64,000 nt of DNA from Brachyhypopomus gauderio (Eukaryota; Chordata; Actinopteri; Gymnotiformes; Hypopomidae): positions 417,501-481,500 of the forward strand of contig NW_027506912.1 of the NCBI RefSeq assembly GCF_052324685.1. Direction: 5' to 3'. The notes under the pieces are model-generated. The model saw only the letters and a list, made by a program, of their open reading frames with translations, searched no databases and was not told where the DNA came from. The translations under genes were made by a program, and so were the position numbers. Shown here one piece after another: positions 13,043 through 25,656 of this stretch. How positions within the stretch are numbered: the stretch's first letter is position 1; the number at the start of each line of letters is the position of its first letter.

Positions 13043-15493
13043 TGGTGGGGGGCAGGGACAGAAATCGAAAGCGTCAGATGCAGTTCAGACAGATAAAATG
13101 AACCGATTTCCTCTGTAATCCTTTGTAGCCAGTTGAGCAGTAAGCCATCCCTTGTCTGTGTGATCTGGAAATGTTGTCTGCCTTACACGTCCCCATCAAT
13201 CAGATTATAAACCCATGGGATTTTATCCTAGATCTCCACTTTTGCTCTTAGAAGAAGGTGATGTAACTACCGGGGGTGGGGCTGAAAGTGGGGGGGGGGC
13301 TCACACGGAGACCAGAGGCAGTGACTGGACCCCTACATTGCCAGTTGGGTCAAGGAATACGTTACACATATGTAATTTACCATCAGGTCCCACAACCAAA
13401 CCTAAAACACATGTAGCTAAACACATTTTATTCAGAATGCATCTCACTCGTGGTGGACAAGCAGATAAATGATGTTATGAAAAGTAATCCATTAAAAATT
13501 TTCAAAAGGTTTTTGGCCAGTAGTATGTTAGGTAAATAAGTTGTTTATTTATTGTGCTACAAATAGGCATTAGCGTAAACGATTGGGTTAATGTTGGAGA
13601 CATCCTGTGGTGTACTGGTGGTAGCTGTGAAGATCGGGCACTAAAACAGGAGCTGGCTGATTGAAACAGACTTCATAAGACTAGAGAGACTTTGTGGCCT
13701 TGGCATTCTGTCCACTGGAAACAGAAGAAGGATTTTGGACTTAAAATCAATAGTAGATGACTTTGCCCAGTGCAAGGCATTCCGCATGCATTTCACCAGA
13801 GTTCCTGATTTACAAGCATCGATTTCATAGAGAAATAGTAACTAAACAAGCAAATAATAGAATTTACTATTTACACACCATGCAGCCGACAGGATTCAAA
13901 CGCTTCTCGACTGATTCACAAGAGGTAGATTTATTCAGAGAGGGATAATCCAACAGAAGGTTTACAGCAAACTCGAGATAACAGGCCAAGAGATGCAATA
14001 CCAGAGATCAGTCCCAGTCTGCTGACTGACAACAGCAGAGAAAGACATATACATAAGAACAAACAAGGTCATAAGCCAGACAGACAGTGAGAATGCTGGC
14101 TGTGCTAGAGAGAGTCGTAGCAATGTCTGGCAAGGGTAAAAAGAGTTTGAAGGCTTTAAATAGACAGAGTTGGGAACAGACATATTGGAAACCAGTGTAA
14201 GTAGTTAATGGTCCAGGTAGGCAGAGTGTGGGAGTGAGTATCAGATGTGCTGGAGAACTGGTGTAGAAGTTGAGGTGTAGTCAGGAGCAGAGAGCACCTG
14301 TTTCACGTGATAGTTAGAGCACTAGGGGCTGTGATGCTCAAACTGGGAAAATGGCTCCTGCAGACCCCAGGAACAACATCAGAGATCTCCATCCAGAAGA
14401 GTGCAGTCCTGGGAACACCTAAGGCACTATGCAGGACCCTCAAGATCCCAGACCTCTGGATGATGACCCAAAATTGAAGGACAAAGAATGCCTGGAGCAG
14501 GGATCCACCAAGATATTTCTGTATGGGACCCAGAAGATCCTAGTTACACCATTGATTTGAAGTTACATACCCCAACATTGCTTCACGAACTTTAAGAGTC
14601 TTTCTAATCCATTTTTCGTCTCTTTCCAGAGTGCCAGATTTTTGATGTGTACAGGTTCCAAGACTAAAAGCCCCGCTTAGAATTTATATCACCCATTTGA
14701 TTTCCATAATAAATTGTATGTGCAGACACAAGGCAATTAACGAATCCAGGCATGTGGAACTAAACCCTGGGTGAGTCGCATCCTCCCGCATCTAACTCAC
14801 CGACTTTTGTCTGATTTTCAAATCAGAAAGAAGAAATTTGAAAGTGCAATGTCTCTCCTTTCTCTCCCTCTCTCCCTCTCCTTTGCTCTTTTTTTCTCTC
14901 TCATGCACAGTGCCGTTAATTAAGTCTGTACACAGCGAAAGGGCCGGTGAGATCAACATCTTGGGCCCCTCAGCAGATGGGAGGGGAGGCTCTCTGCCTT
15001 ACCAGTACACTGGGTCTTTAATAAACATGCTTCATTATAGCCCTGAAGCAGGAGACCAATCCAATCACGTCCCTAACGATCTCCAGGGTGATAGTGGAGC
15101 GGACTAACTAATGTGCAAACCCATCCGGATCAGCATCTGTGGTACGGCCCAGTCACAGCCCTGGGTGAATTACTCCATCACACGGAACAAGTAAGTCCGA
15201 TTTGTTCGTGGGAAGAGTCGTGGTGTGGCAGGAAACTCCAGCTCAGCCACATCTGGCCATTGGCTGGATTTAGCTCCGCCCCTCTCCACCCCCTAGAAGG
15301 AAGGCAAATCAGTGTGTTCCATATGGTCTTGATGTTAAATATCACCTGCTGAAAGTGCTCGGTCACTGCTGTGGCAACAAAAGCTTCATAATATCTTCCT
15401 CACACATCCCCCCTTACAAAGATGTGCACGCACACACACACATACATATACACGCATACACACTACACACATACAAATACACACATACATATA
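13042..15493. other. Intergenic DNA, no gene recognised
   Basis: No coding exon could be supported. About 13,925-14,350 has an LTR-like look (a TTTAAATAGACAG box and a long non-coding A-rich strand), but no clean TG...CA ends or target duplication were found. Stretches near 14,570-14,760 and 14,900-15,110 are unique-looking and could be conserved noncoding elements. Confidence 0.35.
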
Positions 15494-15827
15494 CACTATA
15501 TTGACAAAGTATTCGCTCACCTTCCTTGACTCACATATGAGCTTAATTGACATCCCATTCCTAATCTACCTAATTCTAATTTTCTTATACTACAGCTGAC
15601 AGTTGTCTGTGGAATATTTAGGAGTGATGAAATCTCATGACTGTGTTTGTTGGCATCCTACCACAGTTCCACGCTGGAGTTCACTGAGCTCCTGAGAGTG
15701 ACTCATTCTTCCACAAATGTCTGTAAAAACCTAGGTGCTTAATTTTATACACCTGTGGCCATGGAAGTGATTGAAACCTGATTCCAATAATTTGAATGGG
15801 TGAGCGAATACTTTTAGCAATATAGTA
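15494..15827. mobile_element. Tc1/mariner-type MITE
   Basis: The 334 bp element has inverted ends CACTATATTGACAAAGTATT and AATACTTTTAGCAATATAGT, flanked by TA on each side. There is no transposase. The same family occurs at the right edge of the window (about 63,730-64,000). Confidence 0.85.
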
Positions 15828-15845
15828 TATGTACATGACTAGTAC

Positions 15846-15947
<102 letters not shown>

Positions 15948-16155
15948 GAGTGCCAGATGGAAAGAGAGAGAAAGCGAGGGACAAGGTGGGAGAAATCGTG
16001 TGAATCGCAGCGTTGATGGCATCATGTTGCAAGGGCTTCTGCTTCCTGGTAAGTGGGACATAAGTGTCGTCCGTCCTCCAACGTGAACGTGTGTGTCTCT
16101 CTTTGCATCTGCATCTGTGTATTAGTCCCTCTGTCTCTGGGACCTTGTGTGTTCA

Positions 16156-16960
16156 GAATCAGAATCGCCTTTATTGTCATTATGATTTGCATTACAATGA
16201 AATTTGATTCTACTCCAAGGTGTTGTTGGGACAATAAATACACACAAGTTTTATAAGTAGTGCCACATTTACAATTGGTTTGGTAGATTATTTCCATGAT
16301 TGAATATTGCACAAGCTATGTTATATAATATTGCACGTGTGAAGTATTTTACATGGGTTGTATTGCACATGGTTTGGGAATTTAAATGATTGTTGCCATT
16401 ATTTACGTTGTTGAGTGCAGTGATGGCTCTTGGGGAAAAGCTGTCCCTGAGCCTACTCGAGTTTTGAGCAGCCTGTACCATCGGCCTGAGGGTAACAGGT
16501 CAAACAGGTGTTTGCTGGGGACTCATGGACATTGGAGTGTTTCCATGAGCCATGGTGTGACAAAGTAACACGATGGATGTGTCGTCTTTAGAAGCTTAAA
16601 TTCAGTGACTGGGTGTGTATAGCCATGATATATATTCACTTCTACCATTCCTCTTAGCTCTAAAGCAGCTGATTCAAGTCACCGGTTAATCTGCAAGCTC
16701 TCGCTACCTGGCCTCAGGTGTGCCAGACGTCAGATAACACCAGTGTGCACTTCAGGAGTGGCAGGAAGGAATCACATCATATGCAAATCAACCAGCACTG
16801 CAATTGTGACTTCCACAGCGCAGGAGATAAATAACATCGGAGCAAGTGTTTGCCCTTGGGGCACTCCTGTTTTGGCCGAGACATTCGGTATAAATAGTGT
16901 CATTTTATTTCCAGCCTATTGGCTTCCACCTTATAGGAGTGTGTGAGGTTTACAGGCGTG
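16156..16960. repeat. Possible dispersed retroelement fragment
   Basis: The stretch starting near AGAATCGCCTTTATTGTCAT and the block at about 16,420-16,530 resemble a repeat I associate with many fish genomes. Ends and class could not be set. A POU-type octamer ATGCAAAT is present at 16,781-16,788, with unknown meaning. Confidence 0.35.
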
Positions 16961-18261
16961 AGCGTGTGGTGGCAGTACAGTAATTAACATGTGGGGGGAG
17001 ATGGAGACTGATCTCTCATCACCTGTACGATGCACGTGTGTGTGTGTGTGTGTGTGTATCACACAACTTTCCTGAACTCCACCCACTCCGTCTCCCTGCA
17101 CCGCCCAGCCGCATTGATTTCATTAGTGTGCGTGTCAGGCCGGAGATCTACTTCAGACGTCAAGCCTGAGATTCATCAAAAGCCACCAGGTACCCGTTAC
17201 CAGAAGGGAGACCTTTAGGTGCCTCGGTAGTCTCATTTAGATCTCAGCACAATGCAGCCATAACCATCTGCACCCAACAAAGATGTACGGGCATGCTGAC
17301 ACGCTTTCACCAATAATAATCAGATCGTTAGTAATAGGGCTTGTTTTTTGGGATTGGGGTTTTTTTTTTAGAGGGGGGGGGTGCTGGTTCAAAGATATAG
17401 CTGACACACTTTGGGCTTGTGTGGAGCTACAAATAATGAATTAAACGGGGTTGTGGGAGTGTACAATTAAAACAGAGCTCACTGTGGGCAGGAATCTCAT
17501 GGTGGGCAGGAATAAGGAACGTACTACTGAGAGAAAAAACCAGAAGAGAAGAGGGAGAAGACGGACAAAAAAGCACCGCTCTGTGTGTGTGTGTGTGTGT
17601 GTGTGTACAGTCGTGATGTTAAAGTCTTCATTAATGATATCTACATTCTCCCTGCATTCTCTCTCTTCCATTACCCTCCCTCCTTCTCTCTCTCCGTCCT
17701 TCTCCCTCACTGGAACTGCTTACCTTAACAGAGACGATGCTGTAATTGCTGTGTTCTAGTCCTCCTGCATTAGTTACACATAATACGTAGTTTCACCCAA
17801 ACAACATGTTCCTCAGTGGTGGTAAGTGGGTAACTCGCAGCCAAGCCAGTGTGCAACAGCACAGATAAAACTCTAACGCAAACGGGCCTGTCAATTTTTT
17901 GTCACTAAGCCTCTTCGTAAGACGTTCTGTTAGTCTGAGGCGAGGTTTCTGTTTTATCAATGTCATTGCTTTTCTTCATCAGTGATTGCTGACAAGTAAA
18001 CTAGGAACCACAGTGTAATCCAGTATCGGTGAGAGGGATGGAGCATCAATTGTTTGTAACAAGAAATCAGTTTAGTTACAACTTGATGATAATGAAATGG
18101 TGGTCTGAATATTTAAATAAACTTTAGAAACATTCAACGTTACGTTTACATTTTGTGAAAAACTAGAGAGATCGCACACCATGCGAAGGTGAATGGATCC
18201 TTACTGATTATAGACAACATGGGTCACGCAAGGTAGAGAGCCGGGTCTGATTTTAGCAATA
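16961..18261. other. Intergenic DNA with short (GT)n tracts
   Basis: (GT)n runs lie at about 17,036-17,057 and 17,581-17,607, and T- and G-runs at about 17,360-17,385. No gene is recognised. Confidence 0.45.
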
Positions 18262-19243
18262 ACGATCAAACACAACGATCAAACACAACGATCAAACACA
18301 TTGATTTAGTTTTAGTCTTAGTCTTTTGACTAAAATGTCATTTAGTTTTAGTCATAATTTAGTCTTTTGATTTGTTTTAGTCTTAGTCTAGTTTTAGTCG
18401 ACTAATTATCATTAGAATTTAGTCGACTAATTATTCAAAGAATTCAGTTGACTAAAATATAAATGATGTAATAGTCATTATATACTCTTGCACAAAATGA
18501 AACATTTATTAACCAGTTACAGAATATTATTGTTTGTATGTGCAATATATACAAAAACTAATTTCCAAACAACTTTGTTGACCTGAACTTATAGTTATTG
18601 AGCATAACAATAACACAACATTGATGACCAGTAGGTCCGCTCTACCTGAAAAGCATATGTAGTTTATGAACAATGCATATTACATTGTATATAAAACTGG
18701 GTGCCGTAAAAACAACGCCATAGACCGCTGATGTCGTTTCATTTGTCGTATTTTTCCCAACATCATCGTCCCACATGGTTTACACACCGTATTCTTTTTC
18801 TCAAAGTCAAAGGAGAAATGCGTCCATATATCGCCGCTCATCTTTCTCCCTTTCTCCACTGCTGATTCAGTTGAATTTCACGAGTGACCACAGTTCACAG
18901 GCTGGTTTGGTCTTCCCGGGTTCTGTGCGATGTGAAGACGTTAGTTCTGATTGGATGGTTACCTGGTTTGTCCCGCCTATCCGTGTACGCTAAAGTAGTT
19001 ACGATTGGATCTCTTCTTAACTTATCCCTACCTTTCACTAAACTAAATCAGGTCTGATTAGATGTCGTCGCTGGCCAATATTTTCGTCTCGTTTTTTTTA
19101 GTTGACGAAAATGTCCATTAATTTCGTCATCGTTTTTATCCCTTCGCATAGTTTTTATTTAGTTATCGTCTCGTTTTCGTCATGAAAAAAGGTTCGTTGA
19201 CGAAAACTATGACGAAAATTATTCGTCAACGAAATTAACACTG
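18262..19243. mobile_element. hAT-like non-autonomous element, copy 1, left end missing
   Basis: From about 18,301 to 19,243 this matches the element at 40,196-41,229. It has TTTAGTTTTAGTC repeats and TCGACTAA motifs at the left. Its right end is an inverted pair around TTCGTTGACGAAAAC, finishing AATTAACACTG. The left terminal CAGTGTTAATTT is absent. Instead, three 13 bp repeats (ACGATCAAACACA) abut the break at 18,262-18,300. There is no transposase frame. Confidence 0.75.
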
Positions 19244-20012
19244 TCCACCCCACACGCTCAGCAAATCTATGAAACTGGGACGAAGTGCACCGCTGTTTTT
19301 GAACACAACGGTGCTTAACGTACCAATTCAAAAACGCTCTGACCAAAAGACAAGCACCAAGCACCGCTTACAGCATTCTGAATAACACACTCACTGAAGC
19401 TTACAACAGATCCATTAAACATGTTCTGGTGGTAAATTCAGTGGTAGAGTTTCTTTGATAGAGGTTTATCTTCTCTCCCCAGAACAGTGTTCCCACAGTT
19501 CCACTCTGCAGCTTCTATGGACTCACGAGGGTCGCCAGTGAATAGCATTTAATTGAAAGACGTTATCGGAAATTAGAAGACACTGTCATTCAACCGTGAA
19601 AAATTCCAGTTCTCAAAACGTAAATGACATGAAGCGGAAGTCAAAGGAGGATGAAATGTGCTCTTACTCAATTGAAATTAGATACGAGCGTAATATGGTC
19701 TGAGGTTCGTTGACTTCCATATTTGTTTCTGGATAGCTGCCAGGGCTATATGTTAATAGCCAAACCATATAAGGACATTCTCTTGAAGGGCAAATCAGGT
19801 CACCACTGGCCATCTACAGATATAGCATGCAGGAACCATTTAGCCTGTTAAAATTAGATCCAAGTGATCCTTTTAAGATGAGTTGTAAAACAAGAAACAT
19901 TTAAGCCAAGGATTTCTTACTTCAGCCTAGGTAAAGCCTGAAAAACCTTTTCTAGAATTCAAGAGCAAAAAAAAATTTATGCTGTTTTACTTGAGCTAAA
20001 AAGATTAGGTTT
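19244..20012. other. Intergenic DNA, nothing recognised
   Basis: Unique-looking AT-rich sequence without coding or repeat signals that I can identify. Confidence 0.45.
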
Positions 20013-20482
20013 GACGATGACACAGGTGTTTGACGATGACATAGGTGTTTGATGATGACACAGGTGTTTGACGATGACATAGGTGTTTGATGATGACACA
20101 GGTGTTTGATGATGACACAGGTGTTTGACGATGACACAGGTGTTTGACGATGACACAGGTGTTTGATGATGACACAGGTGTTTGACGATGACACAGGTGT
20201 TTGACGATGACACAGGTGTTTGATGATGACACAAGTGTTTGAAGATGACATAGGTGTTTGATGATGACACAAGTGTTTGAAGATGACATAGGTGTTTGAT
20301 GATGAAACAGGTGTTTGACGATGACATAGGTGTTTGATGATGACACAGGTGTTTGACGATGACACAGGTGTTTGACGATGACATAGGTGTTTGATGATGA
20401 CACAGGTGTTTGACGATGACACAGGTGTTTGATGATGACATAGGTGTTTGATGATGACACAGGTGTTTGATGATGACACAAG
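20013..20482 (+). repeat. 19 bp minisatellite (GAYGATGACAYAGGTGTTT)
   Basis: About 25 copies of a 19 bp unit vary at a few fixed sites (GAC/GAT and ACA/ATA). Because 19 is not a multiple of 3 and stops are rare on the minus strand, three overlapping long minus-strand frames appear. None is a gene. Confidence 0.97.
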
Positions 20483-20861
20483 TATGTCACGTCTAGCCCT
20501 GCCTCCACCTGTCAGTCATGTTGTTTGTTTCCTTGTTCCATGGCTTTTTGAACTGTAATTGTGATTACGCCCATGATTCTGGATCTGTGTCTAATAAATC
20601 GAGTAGGGTCTGGCCGTATATCTCACCTCTGATGCTTAGCTCATCTGTGGGCCCAGAAATGAGGTCCTGTATTATCTTGATCGCCAGCTACTGGTGTGGG
20701 GCGGTATTGCACTGGAATATAACAGGTGCCGTTTACCAAACAAATCTGAGTGTCTAGCGTTCGACTTTTAACAAAGGTTACTTGACAGCAGGCCAATTGG
20801 ACTGACGAACAATTGATAAGGCTATAAATGAAAATGTGTTTTTTTCTCTTTTGTTTTGTAC

Positions 20862-20913
<52 letters not shown>

Positions 20914-21066
20914 TGTGTGTCTGCATGCTTTTTGGGACTCCTTTTTCCTAGAAAAGTGTCTTTTTTTTTTTTTTTTACTTTTTACTTATTATCTACAATA
21001 TGTAATATACAGGAGTGAAAGCAAGAATGATTTAAACTCGCTATTCCTACACATGGTTATAATATA
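20483..21066. other. Intergenic DNA with (GT)n
   Basis: (GT)n at about 20,863-20,911 and a T-run at about 20,960-20,977. The start of this block (GTCACGTCTAGCCCTGCC) resembles sequence near 46,336, so a short repeat may be shared. No gene is seen. Confidence 0.4.
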
Positions 21067-21187
21067 CAGTTATGTGCAAACATTTGCAAACGGAGTTTCA
21101 TTTATACATAAATATGAATTCATAATATTATATATAATAAATTAAACTCCGTTTGGCAAGAGGTTTCCAAACTTTTGCATATGAATG
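21067..21187. mobile_element. 121 bp Tc1/mariner-type MITE
   Basis: It starts CAGTTATGTGCAAACATTTG and ends with the diverged inverted copy AACTTTTGCATATGAATG. TA flanks both ends. A second inner pair (AACGGAGTTT/AAACTCCGTT) extends the fold. It is very short, with no coding capacity. Confidence 0.7.
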
Positions 21188-21869
21188 TATGTGATGTTTG
21201 CTAAAAATATATATATAATATAATATAACCCTTTGTTGCATTCAAAATTGCTCCCTATCACAGAAATAGTGTACTATTTACCATTAGCTGACACAATATA
21301 GTGCACTATTTCTGTAGTAGGGGGCGAACGCAGAGGAGTGATCTCGCGATCTGCCATGCTTAAATTCTTATGCAATCACGTGACAGCGAGTCGTCATTTC
21401 CTGGTCTCAGGGATGAGATCGGTCTCAGAGAGGAGGTGGCCTGAGAGGAGAGACTTACGCCCAGATGCTGTTGAGATAAATCTCTTCTCAGTGTTTGTGT
21501 CTGCCTCCTAATCACTCCACATCACAAGGTGTGTGACAATGACACAGATGTCTGAAGATGACGTTCCGTGCCATGTGCTGACATGTCAGATTTTTGATAT
21601 TTGCAGATGAAAATGGGTACAGGTATCTTCTACTTGGGTGAGAATAAACATGTGATGAACACTAATACACTTCTTACTGTCACATAAAACCAGATTATGT
21701 CTGTTGGTGACAGAAATGGGCAGTTCTGTAGACGCTGGTATTAAGGATAAAAATTCAGTGGGTCCCCGATCATAGCTACCCATCCTTGACCTGGAGTTCC
21801 TAATAAGCTTGGAAATTGAACAAGGCGACTCTGACAAACGTCCGGAGAGGCTGTGAAGACAACGGAAAC
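21188..21869. other. Intergenic DNA with a short inverted motif
   Basis: Near 21,260-21,325 two facing copies of an AGAAATAGTG..CTATTT motif form an imperfect inverted repeat of a kind frequent in fish. No gene is seen. Confidence 0.4.
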
Positions 21870-22155
21870 GAATGACGCAGAGTGGTACTGGTTTTAGTGC
21901 AGTCTGATGAATGACGCAGAGTGGTGCTGGTTTTAGTGCAGTCTGATGAATGACGCAGAGTGGTACTGGTTTTAGTGCAGTCTGATGAATGACGCAGAGT
22001 GGTACTGGTTTTAGTGCAGTCTGATGAATGACGCAGAGTGGTACTGGTTTTAGTGCAGTCTGATGAATGACGCAGAGTGGTACTGGTTTTAGTGCAGTCT
22101 GATGGCACTGACGCAGAGTGGTACTGGTTTTAGTGCAGTCTGATGGCACTGACGC
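21870..22155 (+). repeat. 39 bp minisatellite
   Basis: About seven copies of a 39 bp unit containing GACGCAGAGTGGTACTGG. The last two carry a GATGGCACT variant. The unit is a multiple of 3, so minus-strand frames stay open. Those frames are repeat artefacts. Confidence 0.95.
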
Positions 22156-23531
22156 TCCAAGCAGGGAAGAGATAATTGGTTGCGGTTCAAGATCCCTTTG
22201 CTAATTTCTAACCTTGCAATGTTGCGTTCAGTCGCCTATTCTGCAGTAAACCCACACAGGCAAACTAATCAATCCCTCGGTACCCCTTTGTGTTTGATTA
22301 GTGAGCATGTAGGTGGTGTGACTGTATCATAAAGAGTGAGAGAATGAGAGACGGGAAGATTGAAAGAAAGCGAGAGAGAGAGAAATCTCTAACAAACCTA
22401 CAATAATGTATGCTACACCATTAGACCAGTGTTGTCCGGATGTCTTTACATTTGGATTTGTTATTTTAGAAAGAAAACCTCAAGAAAAAATGGTTTCAAG
22501 GCTTCCAATTAAAATTTTTAAAAACGCCGTTCATAATACCCTAAAGAAATATTACGGCCAAATCCGGCTTGCTGTTTTGGCCTAGAATCTGCATACTGAG
22601 TGAAGTAATAGTATCACACAATAACCCCACATGTGCTGACAATTGCTAAAAGAGGCCCAATTTTTTTTTTATTAGAATACATTTTTTTAATTCACATTTC
22701 GATTTTCCCTTTTTTTTTCAACAAAAACAACCAAACATTAATATTTTCTTATCAAGTTGCCTTTAAAGTGGATGAACAGATAACAATTAGTAGTATTTAC
22801 ACTCCAAGGTATCCATCCAACCATTGAGACAAGATGATGTGTCAATGGTGCTACAGCAGTTTCCCAGTAATTATGACACAATAACGTAATTTAAACAGGC
22901 TTACTAGCAGCAGAAGCTTGGGAAGTCCATGTCAATTCTGAAACGAAAAGACGTTTAGTCAAAATCTTTCACAGAAAACATTTGAAACACTGAATCAGAC
23001 AATTACAATACTTGCACCAACAAGAAAGTATAGCTAGCCTAACAATTTGTGAAGTCTGATCTATTAAATCACAAGATGGACAGGCATTTCTTGATCAAAG
23101 TTTCAGCAACATCTTCTCAATCTACATTTGAAGGGAATGCCTTGAAGTGCAAAAGGTGCCCTGCTAACCATCTCATGATGTCAGATTTAACCTTTGTTTT
23201 GCAACTATAGGTCAGTTTAATCTATATGAAGTATATGGTTTCCTCATTAAACTTACATATCTGGATCAAACGTGAACTATAGTATAACCACAGGTGGACA
23301 TTCCAGGTTCAGAATGTAAAACTCCTTCCCAGGAATTTCCTCAAACTTGCTGGCAAAAATAAAAGAGATCATGTAGAGACGCATCACTAACAATGTTAAA
23401 CCTAGTGGCGGAGCCGTAGAATAGTCCCCACTGACATTTGTCATAAGTCCAGTCTCTAGGATGCCATATTGTGTGAGACAGATCTCTGACCTCATCACAA
23501 TTACTCAAAATGTTGTGTGGGGGGTGATACA
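22156..23531. other. Intergenic DNA, nothing firm recognised
   Basis: AT-rich sequence with T-runs at about 22,660-22,720. A diverged arm of the hairpin MITE (TTCCAGGTTCAGAATGTAAA) lies near 23,300. No coding region is supported. Confidence 0.4.
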
Positions 23532-23749
23532 CAGTTTTTTACGACTGCTAACATGCGTTTGTCCAATCTGTAGTCACATTTTCAAAACTCTAAACACAGT
23601 AAACTCAACATCAGTCTTCAGTGGACTATACAATTATATAGGACTCTAACGGGGCATCAGAGTTGACCAGACAGGCTCTGAGATAACACTACAAATTTTT
23701 TTCCTAATTTTATCAATCTTATCATTAAAGAATTTCATTAAATTGTTAC

Positions 23750-24135
23750 TGCTACACTCTAGTGGAATTAGAGAATTGATTTGTTCATGACTCCTCGTAA
23801 GGCTGGAAACACAAGAGGTCATGCTGATGCTAGCTCCTACCTGAGGCCCACCACCTGCACCGAAGGGACTTTGAATACTTGGACGGGGAACAAGAACCTT
23901 AACTATTACTGTAGAACTGTAGAACCACCCTGCGACCACGGACTTGTGCTAACGGGCCGCCCAATGGAGGATGGGTTCCCTTTTGAGTCTTGGTCCTCCC
24001 GAGGTTTCTTCCTAATCCCCACCATCATAGGGAGTTTTTCCTTGCCACTGTCGCCTTTGGCTTGCTCATTAGGGATTTGGACCCATACGATTGTAAAGCT
24101 GCATTGTGACAACATGTGTTGTGACAGTACAATTC
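23750..24135 (+). repeat. Dispersed repeat tail (family of 36,385 and 52,725)
   Basis: This matches, in opposite orientation, the sequences at 36,385-36,740 and 52,725-52,975. Shared landmarks are GAGGATGGGTTCCCTTTTGA, GGAGTTTTTCCTTGCCACTG, GGCTTGCTCATTAGGGAT and GTAAAGCTGC near the 3' end. The class is unknown to me. The shared, fixed 3' end suggests a LINE/SINE-like retroelement. Confidence 0.65.
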
Positions 24136-24374
24136 ATGTTGTTTTTGCACAAAGTGCAGTCATTTTACATGTTTCTACAATGCTTACATTTTCAGTTACC
24201 CAATAACAAAATTCTAGATCATTCTCATCTTATTTACAAATACTTGCACACAGCATGTCAAAAATTAAAACCTAAGGTTCAAAACCTTAAATATCATATA
24301 AAATGCAAAGTTCTGCAAAAACTAAGGCAGGTGAAAAGCTATTACTGTAATACATGTTTTGCACATACAGATAA

Positions 24375-24895
24375 TTGAAATACAGACAGAGAGGAGCAAA
24401 TATCACAATTTGTCCCGCAATCTCAAGTGCTGGTTTGGTCCTTCACAAATGCCAGATTGGTCCCTATAACAGTGACCTCCTTCTTTCGTTTTTGAATGAA
24501 CTCTACCAACAACTGGTTCCAGAAGCAGAAAGGGAACAGGTGGGAGAAAACACGAGGACATTTGTGATGGGACGATGTAGCATTCTGTCATTCTCATGTC
24601 ATCACAAACTGGTTTATAGACCATCCAAGAGTGATGTCCCTTTTCCTCCCGCCCATCTCGCCTTTCCTCAACACCACTAAGGAACTTTTTTCAGTCTGGA
24701 GGTGGAAGGTGTATGATCATCGGCCCCATGACCAAATGTCCCTTCTGGATGCAATGGATCCCGGCTGCAGAGACATTTCAGCTGAAGACTGCCAGGGGTG
24801 AATAAGGCATACCAAGCTTTTCTATCCCAGGTGCATGGCAAGGGCCAACATCAGATGTGATGTGGATGAAAACATGTAGCCAACTGCTGAAAACC
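24375..24895 (+). pseudogene. IS630/DDE_3-like transposase remnant
   Basis: The first block (24,375-24,570) reads RGANITICPAIS..HK.QIGPYN..LLSFL..LY..LVPE. After a frameshift a second block reads SPFLN..KELFSVWRWKVYDHRPHDQ and then DISAEDCQG, followed by stops. These are C-terminal signatures of a fish transposase of the Tc1/mariner-related DDE_3 class (recognised from memory). The N-terminal half is not seen. At least one frameshift and two stops make it non-functional. Confidence 0.65.
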
Positions 24896-25324
24896 GTTTA
24901 GATTAGACCTAACAAGACTGTTCAGTTTGTATACTGTTTTTTCCCCCTTGTGTGGCTTTTTGTTTGGATATGTGTATTTTTACACATATGGTACCATGGC
25001 TATTTATGTTTACAATTATGGTAATTCTTTTTTGGGTTAGGCTACAATTTACAGTGATGTTCCTAATACAGTAAAATAAACTTTACTGTATAACCTTTAC
25101 TGCAAAACTGTTACTGACTCCTTTTTTGTCTAATCTACATTCCATATAGTACCTAACAGTAAATATCACTCATTGTGTAGACAGTGTGTTGCCAAAAATG
25201 CACACATTTGGGAAAAAAGTCTAAATGAAGCGGCTTACAGTAAAAAAGAACTGACTTAAAAGAAAACAACAGATGTTACTGTATAATGTGTGTTGTTTGC
25301 TGGGAGAGAGTAAAATATTACATG

Positions 25325-25656
25325 TAGGGTGACCAGATTTGGGTTTGTGAAAAGGAGGACACCTTTTGTGCTGGGTGGGGGTCATCGGTGTATCGGTGAA
25401 TGATTTCGGTGGATGGTGTGTGTGTCGAACGTTGAGCTGGGGGGGGGGGGGGGGGGGGGGGGTGTCGAACGTTTTTTTTTCTTTAACTCCTCCGTATACG
25501 TACACTTTCGTTACACACGTGCACGCTGTAAACACTTTTGCACTGTAGGGCCTACATGTATTCATGCATCCCAGACAATTTTGAAATTCAAAAAACATTT
25601 TTTTAGGTCTCAAAAGTAGGACATGTCAGGGAAAAAGAGGACGTCTGTTCACCCTA
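25325..25656. mobile_element. hAT-type MITE, 332 bp
   Basis: It starts TAGGGTGACCAGA and ends with the inverted copy TCTGTTCACCCTA. An exact 8 bp target duplication ATTACATG lies at 25,317-25,324 and 25,657-25,664, as hAT transposases make. It contains a 20+ base G-run (about 25,440-25,462) that may be misassembled. Confidence 0.88.

Noticed and set aside
12752..13118. Cys/Val-rich frames at the (GT)n tract
   Set aside because: They are dinucleotide repeat translations. The same applies to frames at 15,681-16,061, 28,034-28,467 and 33,534-33,660, apart from the true ncaph exons that overlap them.
19952..20508. Three overlapping minus-strand frames of 154-175 codons with Ser-Ser-Asn-Thr repeats
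   Set aside because: All are readings of the 19 bp minisatellite, one for each frame. There is no unique protein part.
21586..22149. 187-codon minus-strand frame with IHQTALKPVPLC repeats
   Set aside because: It comes from the 39 bp minisatellite, whose unit is a multiple of three.
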